64,000 nucleotides of DNA from Thermodesulfobacteriota bacterium (GTDB lineage Bacteria > Desulfobacterota > QYQD01), in the NCBI GenBank assembly GCA_031082315.1, contig JAVHLC010000005.1, forward strand, positions 1 to 64,000, read 5' to 3'. The notes below the pieces were generated by a model. The model worked only from the letters and a program-made list of their open reading frames with translations, was not told the origin of the DNA and did no database searches. Both the position numbers and the translations under genes were made by a program. The stretch's first letter is position 1, and each line of letters begins with the position of its first letter. Of this stretch, positions 6,382 to 14,829 are shown piece by piece.

Positions 6382-9005
6382 TGGATATGAACATCTACAA
6401 AATAGCAATAGCAGCATTTTTGCACGACATAGGAAAATTTGCAGAGCGGGCCGGTGCTGCATTCAACGTAAGTCCCGACTTTATCAGCGGAAACATGGAC
6501 CTTTATCAGCCCCACTTTCAGGAACAGTACACGCACAAACACGCACTATATACAGCAGCCTTTATCGATCACATCGAGAAGTTGTTGCCCAGGGAGTTCA
6601 ACAGAGATGAATGGGGGCTGGGGGATTCCTTCATAAATCTTGCGGCCGGGCACCATAAGCCCGAAACACCCCTGCAATGGGTTATAGCGATGGCAGACAG
6701 GGTAAGCAGCGGTTTTGACCGCGATGAGTTTGAGAATTACAACAAGGAGAAATCTGACAAGGGGATAGCATTCAGGGATTATAAGAAGACGCGGCTCTTA
6801 ACAATCTTCGAGGGGATCTCGCCGGACGGTAACTGGAAGGAAGATAATCTCGAATCGTACAGATTTAGATATCCACTCAGAGAGCTGTCGCCCGAGAACA
6901 TCTTTCCAGTGGATGATCCTGAATACAGGAAACTAGATGGTGAACAGGCATCGAAGGAATACGAGGAGCTGTTCTTCAACTTCATCGCATCGCTGGAAAA
7001 GCTTGAACACAGGCGAAACATCCCACTATGGTTCGAGCACTTTGACAGCCTGTTTATGATTTATGCGTCCCATATCCCTGCCGCAACGGTGGGCAAGGTG
7101 GTGCCGGATGTCTCTCTTTACGACCATTCACGGACAACGGCGGCACTGGCTTCCGCCATTTATCTCTATCATCTCCATAGCAATAGCCTGGAGGTGGGAA
7201 AGATTACCGATTATGACAACAAGAAGTTCTTGATCGTAACCGGAGATTTCTATGGGATTCAGAATTTTATCTTCTCCGAAGGCGGAAGCACGAATAAGGC
7301 CTCTGCCAAGCTCTTAAGAGGTCGTTCATTTGCCGTGTCTCTCCTTTCCGAACTTGCCGCCGACATGTTATGCAGGCAGATCGGTTTGACTTTCATCTCG
7401 GTCGTTTTGAATGCAGCCGGAAAGTTTACCGTGATCGCTCCCAATACAGAAAAAACCAAGGACGGCATAAAGGGTGTGGAAGACAAGATCAATGACTGGC
7501 TGGTTTCCCGATTTTTCGGAGAATCCGCTTTTGGTCTGTCTTACGTGGAGGCATCTTGTAACGATTTCACATCGAAAAAGTTCGGGGAACTGTTGGAAAG
7601 GCTGGCCAAGACATCGGAGGAAAAGAAATTCAACAAGATCGATCTCGAAAAGTACGGCGGCGCGGTGCACGGCTATCTTGACCGGTTCAATAACAATCTG
7701 TCCAGTAAGCTCTGCCCGTTTTGTCATAAACGGCCATCGAGTCCGGAAGCAGAAAATGATAAGTTACTGAGCGACAAGGGATCAGCCTGCAAAGTATGCC
7801 GGGACCACATTTATATCGGCACACGTCTTGTGAGGACGTCGAGAATTGCCGTGACGACAATAGACGCAGAGATCCCCGGCCCCAAACTCTTGGATCCACT
7901 ATTTGGAGACTACCAGGTCTCTCTCAATGTTGACGGAAAACTGGACAAATTGGCCGAGAAGGGAGTTCTGCTCAAGTACTGGGATATCTCGTTGCCACAG
8001 AATGGGAGAATAGCCAAGGACATAACCGCCAAATTTGTAAATGGCTATGTGCCTAAGTACGAGCAGGAAGATAATCATGATGAAAGGCTCCTGGTCGGAC
8101 CGAAACGCGAAGAGACAATAATGGAACTCATAGAAGCTGTCCGACCGGGAGAGGAGACCCCGAAAACCTTCCTGCATATCGCAAAGAAGGCTTTGAATCA
8201 TACGGACAAACCCGGCAGGTTCACTGGTATCGAGGCACTGGGCATCCTCAAGGCCGACGTGGACAACCTGGGGCTGGTCTTTGCTTGCGGCCTCAGACAC
8301 AACAGCCTCTCACGCCTGGCAACACTCAGCAGGCAGATGAACCATTTCTTCTGTATCTTTCTGCCGTATGCTCTGAGCACAAAAGACGAGTTCAGGGACA
8401 TCTACACGATCTTTGCCGGAGGCGACGACCTTTTTCTGGTGGGGCCTTGGAACAGGATTGTTGATTTTTCATCATACCTGAACAGTTCATTCAGAAGTTA
8501 TGTGTGCGGCAATGACCAAGTCACGATCTCGGCGGGTATGAGCGTGAACAGACCTGGTGAGCCGGTCCCATCCATCGCTGACAAATCTGAGGCTGCCCTT
8601 GGGAAATCAAAACGGAATGGCCGAGACTCGGTCACGCTTTTTGGTGAGCCAGTAAAATGGGCGCAGTTCCAAGAACTGAACGGAGTGAAGGAGGCTATCG
8701 AAGCCTGGATGGACAGACCTATTATTAACAACGCCATGCTTTTCAGGCTGAATGCATTCTCCAATCTGGCAAAACAGGAGAAATACCTCTTGAGCCTGAA
8801 GGAAGGGATTGACATTGAAGAATGGAACTGCCTTAAATGGCGAGCCACTTTCAAATATACTCTGGCCAGAAATGTGGGCAAGAACTTGAAGGGCAACGAA
8901 AGAACGGAGGCTATGAAAGAGGTGGAAAAAGCTGTCGACTGGTTTGCGCAGTACGGCGGCGCTATGAAGATTCCTGTATGGCAGGTCATCTACAACCGAA
9001 GATAG
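6381..9005 (+). CDS. cas10: Cas10/Csm1, type III-A large subunit with HD nuclease and cyclase
   Basis: Signature subunit of the Csm complex. After target RNA binding it cuts single-stranded DNA and makes cyclic oligoadenylates for the CARF effectors. The N-terminal HD nuclease shows as FLHDIGKF (His15, Asp16 from this start), with AAGHHKP further on. A zinc-finger pair, CPFC and CKVC, lies near residues 445-475. The active cyclase palm motif AGGDD is at about 679-683. The protein is about 874 residues, usual for the family. The start chosen is the ATG at 6381 behind GGAGGG; a GTG at 6369 and an ATG at 6387 are alternatives. Both catalytic centres look intact. It begins the cas10-csm2-csm3-csm4-csm5 run. 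Confidence 0.95.
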   Translation: MDMNIYKIAIAAFLHDIGKFAERAGAAFNVSPDFISGNMDLYQPHFQEQYTHKHALYTAAFIDHIEKLLPREFNRDEWGLGDSFINLAAGHHKPETPLQWVIAMADRVSSGFDRDEFENYNKEKSDKGIAFRDYKKTRLLTIFEGISPDGNWKEDNLESYRFRYPLRELSPENIFPVDDPEYRKLDGEQASKEYEELFFNFIASLEKLEHRRNIPLWFEHFDSLFMIYASHIPAATVGKVVPDVSLYDHSRTTAALASAIYLYHLHSNSLEVGKITDYDNKKFLIVTGDFYGIQNFIFSEGGSTNKASAKLLRGRSFAVSLLSELAADMLCRQIGLTFISVVLNAAGKFTVIAPNTEKTKDGIKGVEDKINDWLVSRFFGESAFGLSYVEASCNDFTSKKFGELLERLAKTSEEKKFNKIDLEKYGGAVHGYLDRFNNNLSSKLCPFCHKRPSSPEAENDKLLSDKGSACKVCRDHIYIGTRLVRTSRIAVTTIDAEIPGPKLLDPLFGDYQVSLNVDGKLDKLAEKGVLLKYWDISLPQNGRIAKDITAKFVNGYVPKYEQEDNHDERLLVGPKREETIMELIEAVRPGEETPKTFLHIAKKALNHTDKPGRFTGIEALGILKADVDNLGLVFACGLRHNSLSRLATLSRQMNHFFCIFLPYALSTKDEFRDIYTIFAGGDDLFLVGPWNRIVDFSSYLNSSFRSYVCGNDQVTISAGMSVNRPGEPVPSIADKSEAALGKSKRNGRDSVTLFGEPVKWAQFQELNGVKEAIEAWMDRPIINNAMLFRLNAFSNLAKQEKYLLSLKEGIDIEEWNCLKWRATFKYTLARNVGKNLKGNERTEAMKEVEKAVDWFAQYGGAMKIPVWQVIYNRR

Positions 9006-9013
9006 GAGGCGAC

Positions 9014-9415
9014 ATGGGAGGATTTTGGAAAGACAAGAGCAAGAAACAGATTGATCCGGACTTGTTTTCTAAAACCGCAGAGACTTTGGCCAGGAAGATA
9101 TCGGAAGAAGGGAGCAGCAAGCTGAACAAACCCACTCAGATACGGAAATTCTATGACGAGGTGGTACGGTTTGACAGCATATTAAAAAATAACCCCGGAG
9201 ATTTCGATAACATTCTGCCTTATCTCAGAATGCTCAACGCAAAAGCGGCTTACGCAGCGGGCCGGGATTTGATTTCGGCGGGGTTCAAGGACTTCATTTC
9301 GAGTTCGTTGAACCAAGTCAAGGACAAGGATGACTTTGATGCCTTTGCGGGATTGTTTGAAGCATTTATAGGGTACTACAAGTTCTTTAGACCTTCTGAA
9401 GGAGGGGGAAGATGA
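9014..9415 (+). CDS. csm2: Csm2, type III-A small subunit
   Basis: Small helical subunit that lines the belly of the Csm complex along the crRNA-target duplex. It is 133 residues long, fully helical in character, with the family pattern KLNKPTQIRKFYDEV near residue 38, LPYLRMLNAKAAYA near 68 and a Phe-rich tail (FIGYYKFFRP). The start is the ATG at 9014 behind GGAGG, 8 bases after cas10. Its stop overlaps the csm3 start in an ATGA arrangement. Identification rests on length, position and the IRKFYDEV/LNAKAAYA pattern. Confidence 0.92.
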   Translation: MGGFWKDKSKKQIDPDLFSKTAETLARKISEEGSSKLNKPTQIRKFYDEVVRFDSILKNNPGDFDNILPYLRMLNAKAAYAAGRDLISAGFKDFISSSLNQVKDKDDFDAFAGLFEAFIGYYKFFRPSEGGGR

Positions 9416-10125
9416 GACTTACGAAAATCAAAAGGCTTGAAGGAACCATTACTCTAAAGAGTGGTCTACACATCGGTTCGGGCAATATGGAAATGCATAT
9501 AGGCGGCACTGACAGTCCGGTGATAAAGCATCCCCATACGTTGGAGCCGTATATCCCTGGGTCCTCGCTAAAGGGAAAGGTCAGGGCGCTGCTCGAAATG
9601 GAGAGCGGGCTGATGCTTCACACCAAGGGAGACGTGGTGTCAAGTAAGACATTGGAAGCAAAAGAGGTCAAGGCTAACACGGAGTTGACAGATAAGTGTG
9701 AGGGAATTCTGAAGGTCTTTGGGTCAAGCGGCGCAGATAGAGAGGACGAAACGGGGTTCGGACCCACCAGAGTCTCTTTCGCGGACTGTTATCTGGATGA
9801 CGTCTGGAAGAACAAGGCCAGGGATAATCGTTGGCTGCTGACAGAAGAGAAATCTGAGAACGTTATTAACAGGATCAAAGGCACCGCTGAACATCCAAGG
9901 TTTATCGAAAGAGTCCCGGAAGGCACAGTGTTCAGATTTCTGGTCACGTTTAAGGTGTTGCAGGATGGAGATGAAGCCCTCTTTGACGGAGTGCTCCTCA
10001 AAGGGCTCAAACTCCTTGAGATGGACGCGCTCGGGGGAAGCGGAAGCAGAGGTTACGGAAGGATCGGCTTTGAGTTCAACGATGGGGAAACAAATGCCAG
10101 ATTCAAGACATTGAATCCGTTTTAG
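9412..10125 (+). CDS. csm3: Csm3, backbone RAMP and target-RNA nuclease
   Basis: Repeating backbone subunit of the Csm complex that cuts target RNA at 6-nt intervals. It is a single RAMP domain of 237 residues. The catalytic Asp is Asp34 in the GGTDSPV loop, equivalent to the Asp near residue 33 in characterised Csm3 proteins. The IPGSSLKGKVRAL motif follows at about 48-60 and the G-rich C-terminal motif GGSGSRGYGRIGF near 208-220. RNA cutting should therefore be active. It overlaps csm2 by 4 bases and precedes csm4 by 10. Confidence 0.95.
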   Translation: MRLTKIKRLEGTITLKSGLHIGSGNMEMHIGGTDSPVIKHPHTLEPYIPGSSLKGKVRALLEMESGLMLHTKGDVVSSKTLEAKEVKANTELTDKCEGILKVFGSSGADREDETGFGPTRVSFADCYLDDVWKNKARDNRWLLTEEKSENVINRIKGTAEHPRFIERVPEGTVFRFLVTFKVLQDGDEALFDGVLLKGLKLLEMDALGGSGSRGYGRIGFEFNDGETNARFKTLNPF

Positions 10126-10135
10126 GAGGTATAGA

Positions 10136-11173
10136 TTGAAGGTCTATGAAATTACCGTAAAACCTGTGAGCGGGTTTGGTACGCCTTTGAAAGGTGACAC
10201 AATCTTCGGGCATTTTTGCTGGCAGATTGCCTACGACAAAGCGCTCGTTCGAAGCTCCATTGACGCTATCCTTTCAAGCTATCATACAATGCCTTTTGCC
10301 GTTTTTTCATCTGCTTATCCCAAATTGTGCATCGGGACCCAGTATCACTATGTCCTCAGAACGCCAAGCCTTCCGATCGAGAAGATTTTCACTTTGCCGG
10401 ACAGCAAATGCGAGAGAATCCGGACACGTAAGGCCTATAAGAGCAAGGTGTGGATGGTGGTCCCAGAAGGAGGGAAGTTCTCTTCCCTCAAAGAACTGGA
10501 ATTCCTGAGTGACCAAGAATTGCTCGATCGGGCGCGCGCCAACGTCAGTGAAGAAACCAAGAGGCACATGAGGCGGCGCTTGCGCGGGAACTTCACCGAG
10601 GACTTCCGCCAATTCCACAATACAATAGACCGGTTGACCGGTACAACAGGCGAAGGCCGTTTTGTCCCCTTTATGGCCGAACAACGGGTCTATTATCCGG
10701 AGACCGAACTGGCGGTATTCGTTGGTATCGATGAGACCGTACTGAGTATCGAACAGGTCATGACCGGACTTCAGCGAATCGGCGATCTTGGTTTCGGTAG
10801 AGATGCGTCTACGGGGTGCGGTCGGTTTGAAATCTGCGATGAGTGCGAAATAAACCTGTCCGAAATGGGAAGCGGCGCTCCCAATGCCTGTTACACCCTT
10901 GGCCCGTGTGTCCCGGAAAATGATACATTCACGGAGATGTTATTCACGCCCTTCACAAGGTTCGGAAGACATGGCGATGTTTTGGCGAAATCTGTTAATC
11001 CGTTTAAGAATCCCATCATCATGGCAGATGAAGGAGGGGTCTTCAAGCCAAAGATCCGGGACGTCTTCAAGAAACCTTACATCGGAAGCGCTGTTCGGGG
11101 CATCTCAAAAGCCCAGTCGGAGGCCGTCAGCCAGGGGTACTCCCTGTATATTCCCGTGAACGTGGAGGTTTAG
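10136..11173 (+). CDS. csm4: Csm4, crRNA 5'-handle binding RAMP subunit
   Basis: Csm4 caps the foot of the complex, binds the 8-nt crRNA 5' handle and contacts Cas10. It has 345 residues with two RAMP halves. The N-terminus KVYEITVKPVSGFGTPLKGDTIFGHFCWQ is diagnostic, and the glycine-rich loop LGFGRDASTGCGRFEI lies near 222-237. The start is a TTG at 10136, supported by a near-perfect AGGAGGT 6 bases upstream and by alignment of the first beta strand. Spacing to csm5 is 3 bases, so the genes are co-translated. Confidence 0.92.
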   Translation: MKVYEITVKPVSGFGTPLKGDTIFGHFCWQIAYDKALVRSSIDAILSSYHTMPFAVFSSAYPKLCIGTQYHYVLRTPSLPIEKIFTLPDSKCERIRTRKAYKSKVWMVVPEGGKFSSLKELEFLSDQELLDRARANVSEETKRHMRRRLRGNFTEDFRQFHNTIDRLTGTTGEGRFVPFMAEQRVYYPETELAVFVGIDETVLSIEQVMTGLQRIGDLGFGRDASTGCGRFEICDECEINLSEMGSGAPNACYTLGPCVPENDTFTEMLFTPFTRFGRHGDVLAKSVNPFKNPIIMADEGGVFKPKIRDVFKKPYIGSAVRGISKAQSEAVSQGYSLYIPVNVEV

Positions 11174-11176
11174 GAG

Positions 11177-12634
11177 ATGGTGAACGTATTGAATGTCAGA
11201 CTCCATATTGTTTCGCCTGTGCATATCGGATGCGGGGATGTGTACGAACCGACGAGTTTTGTGATCGATGAACGGCGGCAGAAACTAATAGAATTCGATC
11301 CGATAGATTTCATTCGATCCCTTTCGGCTACAGACAGGGAGAGATTTACCGCGATTTGCATGGAAGGAACTATTTCGTCCATTGTTGATCTCTATCGCTT
11401 TGTCTCCGGCAGGCCAATTAAGGGGAGAGAGGTCGAGATAGCCTCCGGTTTGCCGGCACATTACAAGGAAATGCGTGCGCTCAATTCCAGAAACGAGGCA
11501 TATGTCAAGCGAGAGATCAATCAGTTCACCATAAGCAGGACGGCGTTCAATCCCTATACCAAACTGGCCTATATACCCGGTTCCTCTCTGAAGGGCGCCT
11601 TGAGGACTGCGTACCTGAGCAAACTGGCGAAAGATGCCGGTATCAGGGAGTGGGGAAAAACACGGGGCGCCAAAGCCGCAGAGTTGGAAAAAATACTCCT
11701 CGGAGGGACGTTCGCATCGGATCCCTTTAGAATGGTCAAGAGCTCGGATTTATTGCCCGTGCGATCAGCGACAGCAAAGGTAGTCTATGCTGTTAACAAA
11801 AAGAAGAAGATGTCCAAATTCGAAGCGCGAGGCCCATTCCAGATCGTAGAAGCAATCACGGATGGGACTAGGTTCGAAGGCGTGATCAATATTCAGGAAC
11901 CGGAACGACTTGCGGGGATCAAGAAACCGATAACAGCAGAAGGTCTTCTAAAGGCCGTTCATGATTTCTACATGCCCCTGATGATACAGGAAAGCAAAAT
12001 TACTGACGAAGTCGGCACTGGGAATCCAGTGGCAAAGATGATCGATGAAGAGTTCAGAGACAGGTTGGGGAAATCGGCCTTCTTAGTACGCATTGGCAGA
12101 CACTCGGGAGCAGAGGCGGTGACCATCGAGGGAAACAGAAACATAAAGATCATGCAGGGAGGAGGTGCTCCAGACAAATATCTCGACCACGCGACGACTA
12201 TCTGGCTTGCATCGGAAACCAGCAAGCCAACTGTAAACAGCGGGCTGGTCCCGTTCGGGTGGGCAGTACTGGAGGTGGTGGACAAACTAACAGAGTCGGC
12301 TGCCGGGAGAGAAACGGATGCTGAACACCATCATCTCAATTCACCGGCGTTGGAGCGGGCAAGTATCGCGGACGTCCACGAGGCGACGTTGCCAGAGACA
12401 GATCCCGCAGATTCTCTAATGAAAAAACTTCTGAGAGATGTGGCTCGATGTCGCGGGCCTCAAGACAAGCATGTCTTAGTCCGGGCCTTTGACGAGGCCA
12501 AGGCACTGCCACCGGCAAAACGGCTGGAGTTTCTTCAAAAAGTTGAGGAATCGCTTCCTGCTGCGATGAAAGCGAATGCAAAGATAAAGGCTTTTCTGCA
12601 GGAACAGCGACAAGCTTTCGAAGCCGCTCAATAG
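11177..12634 (+). CDS. csm5: Csm5, RAMP head subunit with a long C-terminal extension
   Basis: Csm5 sits at the crRNA 3' end of the complex and helps maturation of that end. The family pattern is clear: LHIVSPVHIGCGDVYEP at the N-terminus, AYIPGSSLKGALRTAYLS near 130-148 and SGLVPFGWAVLEV near 355-367. At 485 residues it is about 100 longer than usual. The extra C-terminal stretch (about 375-485) is charged and apparently helical, and no family is recognised in it. Spacing to the next gene is 123 bases, so csm5 may end the core operon. Confidence 0.9.
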   Translation: MVNVLNVRLHIVSPVHIGCGDVYEPTSFVIDERRQKLIEFDPIDFIRSLSATDRERFTAICMEGTISSIVDLYRFVSGRPIKGREVEIASGLPAHYKEMRALNSRNEAYVKREINQFTISRTAFNPYTKLAYIPGSSLKGALRTAYLSKLAKDAGIREWGKTRGAKAAELEKILLGGTFASDPFRMVKSSDLLPVRSATAKVVYAVNKKKKMSKFEARGPFQIVEAITDGTRFEGVINIQEPERLAGIKKPITAEGLLKAVHDFYMPLMIQESKITDEVGTGNPVAKMIDEEFRDRLGKSAFLVRIGRHSGAEAVTIEGNRNIKIMQGGGAPDKYLDHATTIWLASETSKPTVNSGLVPFGWAVLEVVDKLTESAAGRETDAEHHHLNSPALERASIADVHEATLPETDPADSLMKKLLRDVARCRGPQDKHVLVRAFDEAKALPPAKRLEFLQKVEESLPAAMKANAKIKAFLQEQRQAFEAAQ

Positions 12635-12757
12635 CGAAAAAGTCGAAGGCGGGCGAACTCCATGGTACGAGCGAGGTGCAGCATGGTGGGTTCGTGGTGG
12701 GTTTGATCCCTTTCATCCCGGACTCCGGCCCGACCGGGACGAATTTGAGGAAAGAAT

Positions 12758-14125
12758 ATGACGAATTTTGAAGCGGATGTCGAAAAATGGAAACAACTCC
12801 TCCGGGAGAATCCGGCCCAGGCAAAGGAGTTTTATAATGCCAGCGTCTTTCCGGAGGCCATCTTCCGTTTTTGTCAAAAAGCTGAGAATCTTCGGCGACA
12901 CCGGTTCGTCATTTCGCTTGTGGGTTTTTCGCCGCAACCCATTATTCTTTTCATCAAGGCCATTCGCCCTGAGAAAGTTTTGTTTCTGTATTCCGACGAA
13001 TCAGAGAGCATGCTCGACATTATAGGGCAGTATACCGGGTTAACACTGTCCCAGATTGACAAATCGGTAGTGGATCCTTCTGATGTGACTGACGTGTACA
13101 AAGGGATCAAGCGATTTGTATCCGACAAGAACCAGGGAGAGGTTTTCGTAGATATCACCGGCGGTAAGAAGTCGATGGTGGCAGGGGCTGCATTGGCTGG
13201 ATATATCCTCGATCTCACAGTAGGCTACGTGGACTATGAGAAATATCTGCCCGATCTGCGCCAGCCTGAACCAGGAACGGAATATCCTAATATCTTGAAA
13301 AACCCACTCACTGTTTTTGGTGATTATGAGATATCTAAGGCGCGCGAGTTTTTTAACCAGGGTCATTTTGCCCGTGCCCGGGAGATTGCCGAGAATTTAG
13401 AAGCGAGGATACCTGACGTCTGGCCAGCGAGGGAATTGAAAGACCTAATAGAGGTTTATAAAGCATGGGATGAATTAAACTTTGCCTTCGCTCTTGATAC
13501 AATAAAGAATTTCCTAACACGTCACGAATATCATGCCGACAAACGTCTTCTGGAATGTGTCCGTAAGCACCTTGAGATATTAACCATTCTTGCCAATCCC
13601 CAACATCCCTCTAGTTCTCTATACTTGGCATTAACGTTTTTCTGCGTTGGTAAGCGCCTTGCTTCCAGACAACGTTACGACATGGCTGTTTTGTTGACGT
13701 ACCGGACTATTGAACAGACACTTTCCATGTTTTTGCAGGAGTCGGGAATCGACTCTTCTGCACCGGTGTATCCGCCTAAATGCACCCGCGAAGCTTACAA
13801 TCAAAAGCTCAGAGAGGTGTACGAAAAACAATATTACGAGAAGGACCTTCCCACAAAATTAGCACTCATGGATCAAGCTATCGTGCTGAGCCTTTTAGAT
13901 CATAAGATAGTTAGCAGGCTTGACCTCAATAAACTTAAAGGCATTGTGGAACTGAGAAACTCTTGTATTTTTGCCCACGGTACGAAAACTATGATCGAGG
14001 AAGACTGGAGTAAATTCAGGAGGATAGCTGCCAAACTTTTGGCAGAAGCCCTCAAAATAAGGGGCGGGGGCGATCAAGACCTCTCCACCTACGAAGAAAA
14101 TTTTGCATTCCCTCATTTGCCCTGA
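12758..14125 (+). CDS. CARF-HEPN ribonuclease of the Csm6/TIGR02710 type
   Basis: A second-messenger-activated RNase: cyclic oligoadenylate from Cas10 binds the CARF domain and switches on the HEPN domain, which degrades RNA broadly. The CARF half shows VISLVGFSPQPIILFIKAI near residue 50 and the ligand loop DITGGKKSMVAGAAL near 128-142. The HEPN motif near the C-terminus is R400-N-S-C-I-F-A-H407 (R-x6-H), with its catalytic Arg and His present. It is 455 residues long. The family matches the set named Cas02710 or TIGR02710. It stands alone 123 bases after csm5 and is followed by a 9-bp repeat tract. Confidence 0.88.
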   Translation: MTNFEADVEKWKQLLRENPAQAKEFYNASVFPEAIFRFCQKAENLRRHRFVISLVGFSPQPIILFIKAIRPEKVLFLYSDESESMLDIIGQYTGLTLSQIDKSVVDPSDVTDVYKGIKRFVSDKNQGEVFVDITGGKKSMVAGAALAGYILDLTVGYVDYEKYLPDLRQPEPGTEYPNILKNPLTVFGDYEISKAREFFNQGHFARAREIAENLEARIPDVWPARELKDLIEVYKAWDELNFAFALDTIKNFLTRHEYHADKRLLECVRKHLEILTILANPQHPSSSLYLALTFFCVGKRLASRQRYDMAVLLTYRTIEQTLSMFLQESGIDSSAPVYPPKCTREAYNQKLREVYEKQYYEKDLPTKLALMDQAIVLSLLDHKIVSRLDLNKLKGIVELRNSCIFAHGTKTMIEEDWSKFRRIAAKLLAEALKIRGGGDQDLSTYEENFAFPHLP

Positions 14126-14191
14126 CTGAACAAACTGTTTTCGGTTACCGGCGATGTAATCATATTCGACCATAGCCCGTTTTGATAAGAA

Positions 14192-14281
14192 AGTTTCAAG
14201 AGTTACAACAGGTTCAATAGTTTCAAAAGTTGCAAAAGTTACAGCAGGTTCAAAAGTTACAGAAGTTACAAAAGTTGAAAG
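14192..14281 (+). repeat. 9-bp minisatellite, ten tandem copies
   Basis: Ten consecutive 9-mers of the form AGTTACAAA, with variants such as AGTTTCAAG, AGGTTCAAT and AGTTGCAAA, end directly at the ribosome-binding site of the four-helix-bundle gene. The same unit recurs at 14742-14768, inverted at 14794-14829, at 17611-17646 and in a decayed form near 5022-5050. Confidence 0.85.
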
Positions 14282-14290
14282 GAGATGGGG

Positions 14291-14743
14291 ATGAGTTTTA
14301 AGCGCTTTGAGGACATTATAGCCTGGCAGAAGGCCCGGGAGCTGACGAAGAGGGTCTATGCGCTTACAAGAAACGGAGATTTTGCAAGGGACTACGGCCT
14401 CACTGATCAGATCCGCCGGGCCGCAGTTTCCGTGATGTCCAACATAAGCGAAGGATACGAACGGGGAACGAAGGAAGAATTCATACATTTCTTGTATATA
14501 GCTAAAGGATCATGCGGCGAGGTGCGTGCCCAGCTTTATGCGGCGCTGGATCAGGACTATATTACAGAAGGGGATTTTGAGGATATTTCGTCACTGGCCG
14601 TTGAGACTTCCCGGCTCATCTATCATCTTATTGAGTATCTGAAAGGCACAAATATAAGGGGCGCCAAATTCAAAAAGCCGCCGGTAAAGAACTTTCGGGA
14701 AGAGGTGCAGGATCTCCTGAGTGAATACAGCAAAAAAGAATAG
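14291..14743 (+). CDS. S23/Avd-like four-helix-bundle protein
   Basis: Belongs to the TIGR02436 four-helix-bundle family, first known from proteins encoded in 23S rRNA intervening sequences and structurally related to Avd, the partner of diversity-generating reverse transcriptases. The sequence shows FEDIIAWQKARELTKRVY, then LTDQIRRAAVSVMSNISEGYERGT, then FLYIAKGSCGEVRAQLYAA, the family hallmarks. It has about 150 residues. The ATG at 14291 is chosen because GGAG lies 6 bases upstream; the ATG at 14285 would be too close. It sits inside the cas island, flanked on both sides by the 9-bp repeat, directly before a primase-polymerase-like gene and cas1. The cellular role of the family is unknown. 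Confidence 0.85.
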   Translation: MSFKRFEDIIAWQKARELTKRVYALTRNGDFARDYGLTDQIRRAAVSVMSNISEGYERGTKEEFIHFLYIAKGSCGEVRAQLYAALDQDYITEGDFEDISSLAVETSRLIYHLIEYLKGTNIRGAKFKKPPVKNFREEVQDLLSEYSKKE

Positions 14744-14829
14744 TTTCAGGAGTTGCATGAGTTACAAAAATACAGTTCAGGCCGCCCGCTATCACCACAA
14801 CTTCTGCAACTATTGTAACTGTTTTAACT
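14742..14829. repeat. 9-bp repeats in direct and inverted orientation
   Basis: Three direct copies (AGTTTCAGG, AGTTGCATG, AGTTACAAA) at 14742-14768 are followed by four inverted copies at 14794-14829, so the RNA could fold into an imperfect hairpin. The inverted copies run right up to the ATG of the next gene. That gene therefore has no visible Shine-Dalgarno sequence. Confidence 0.75.
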
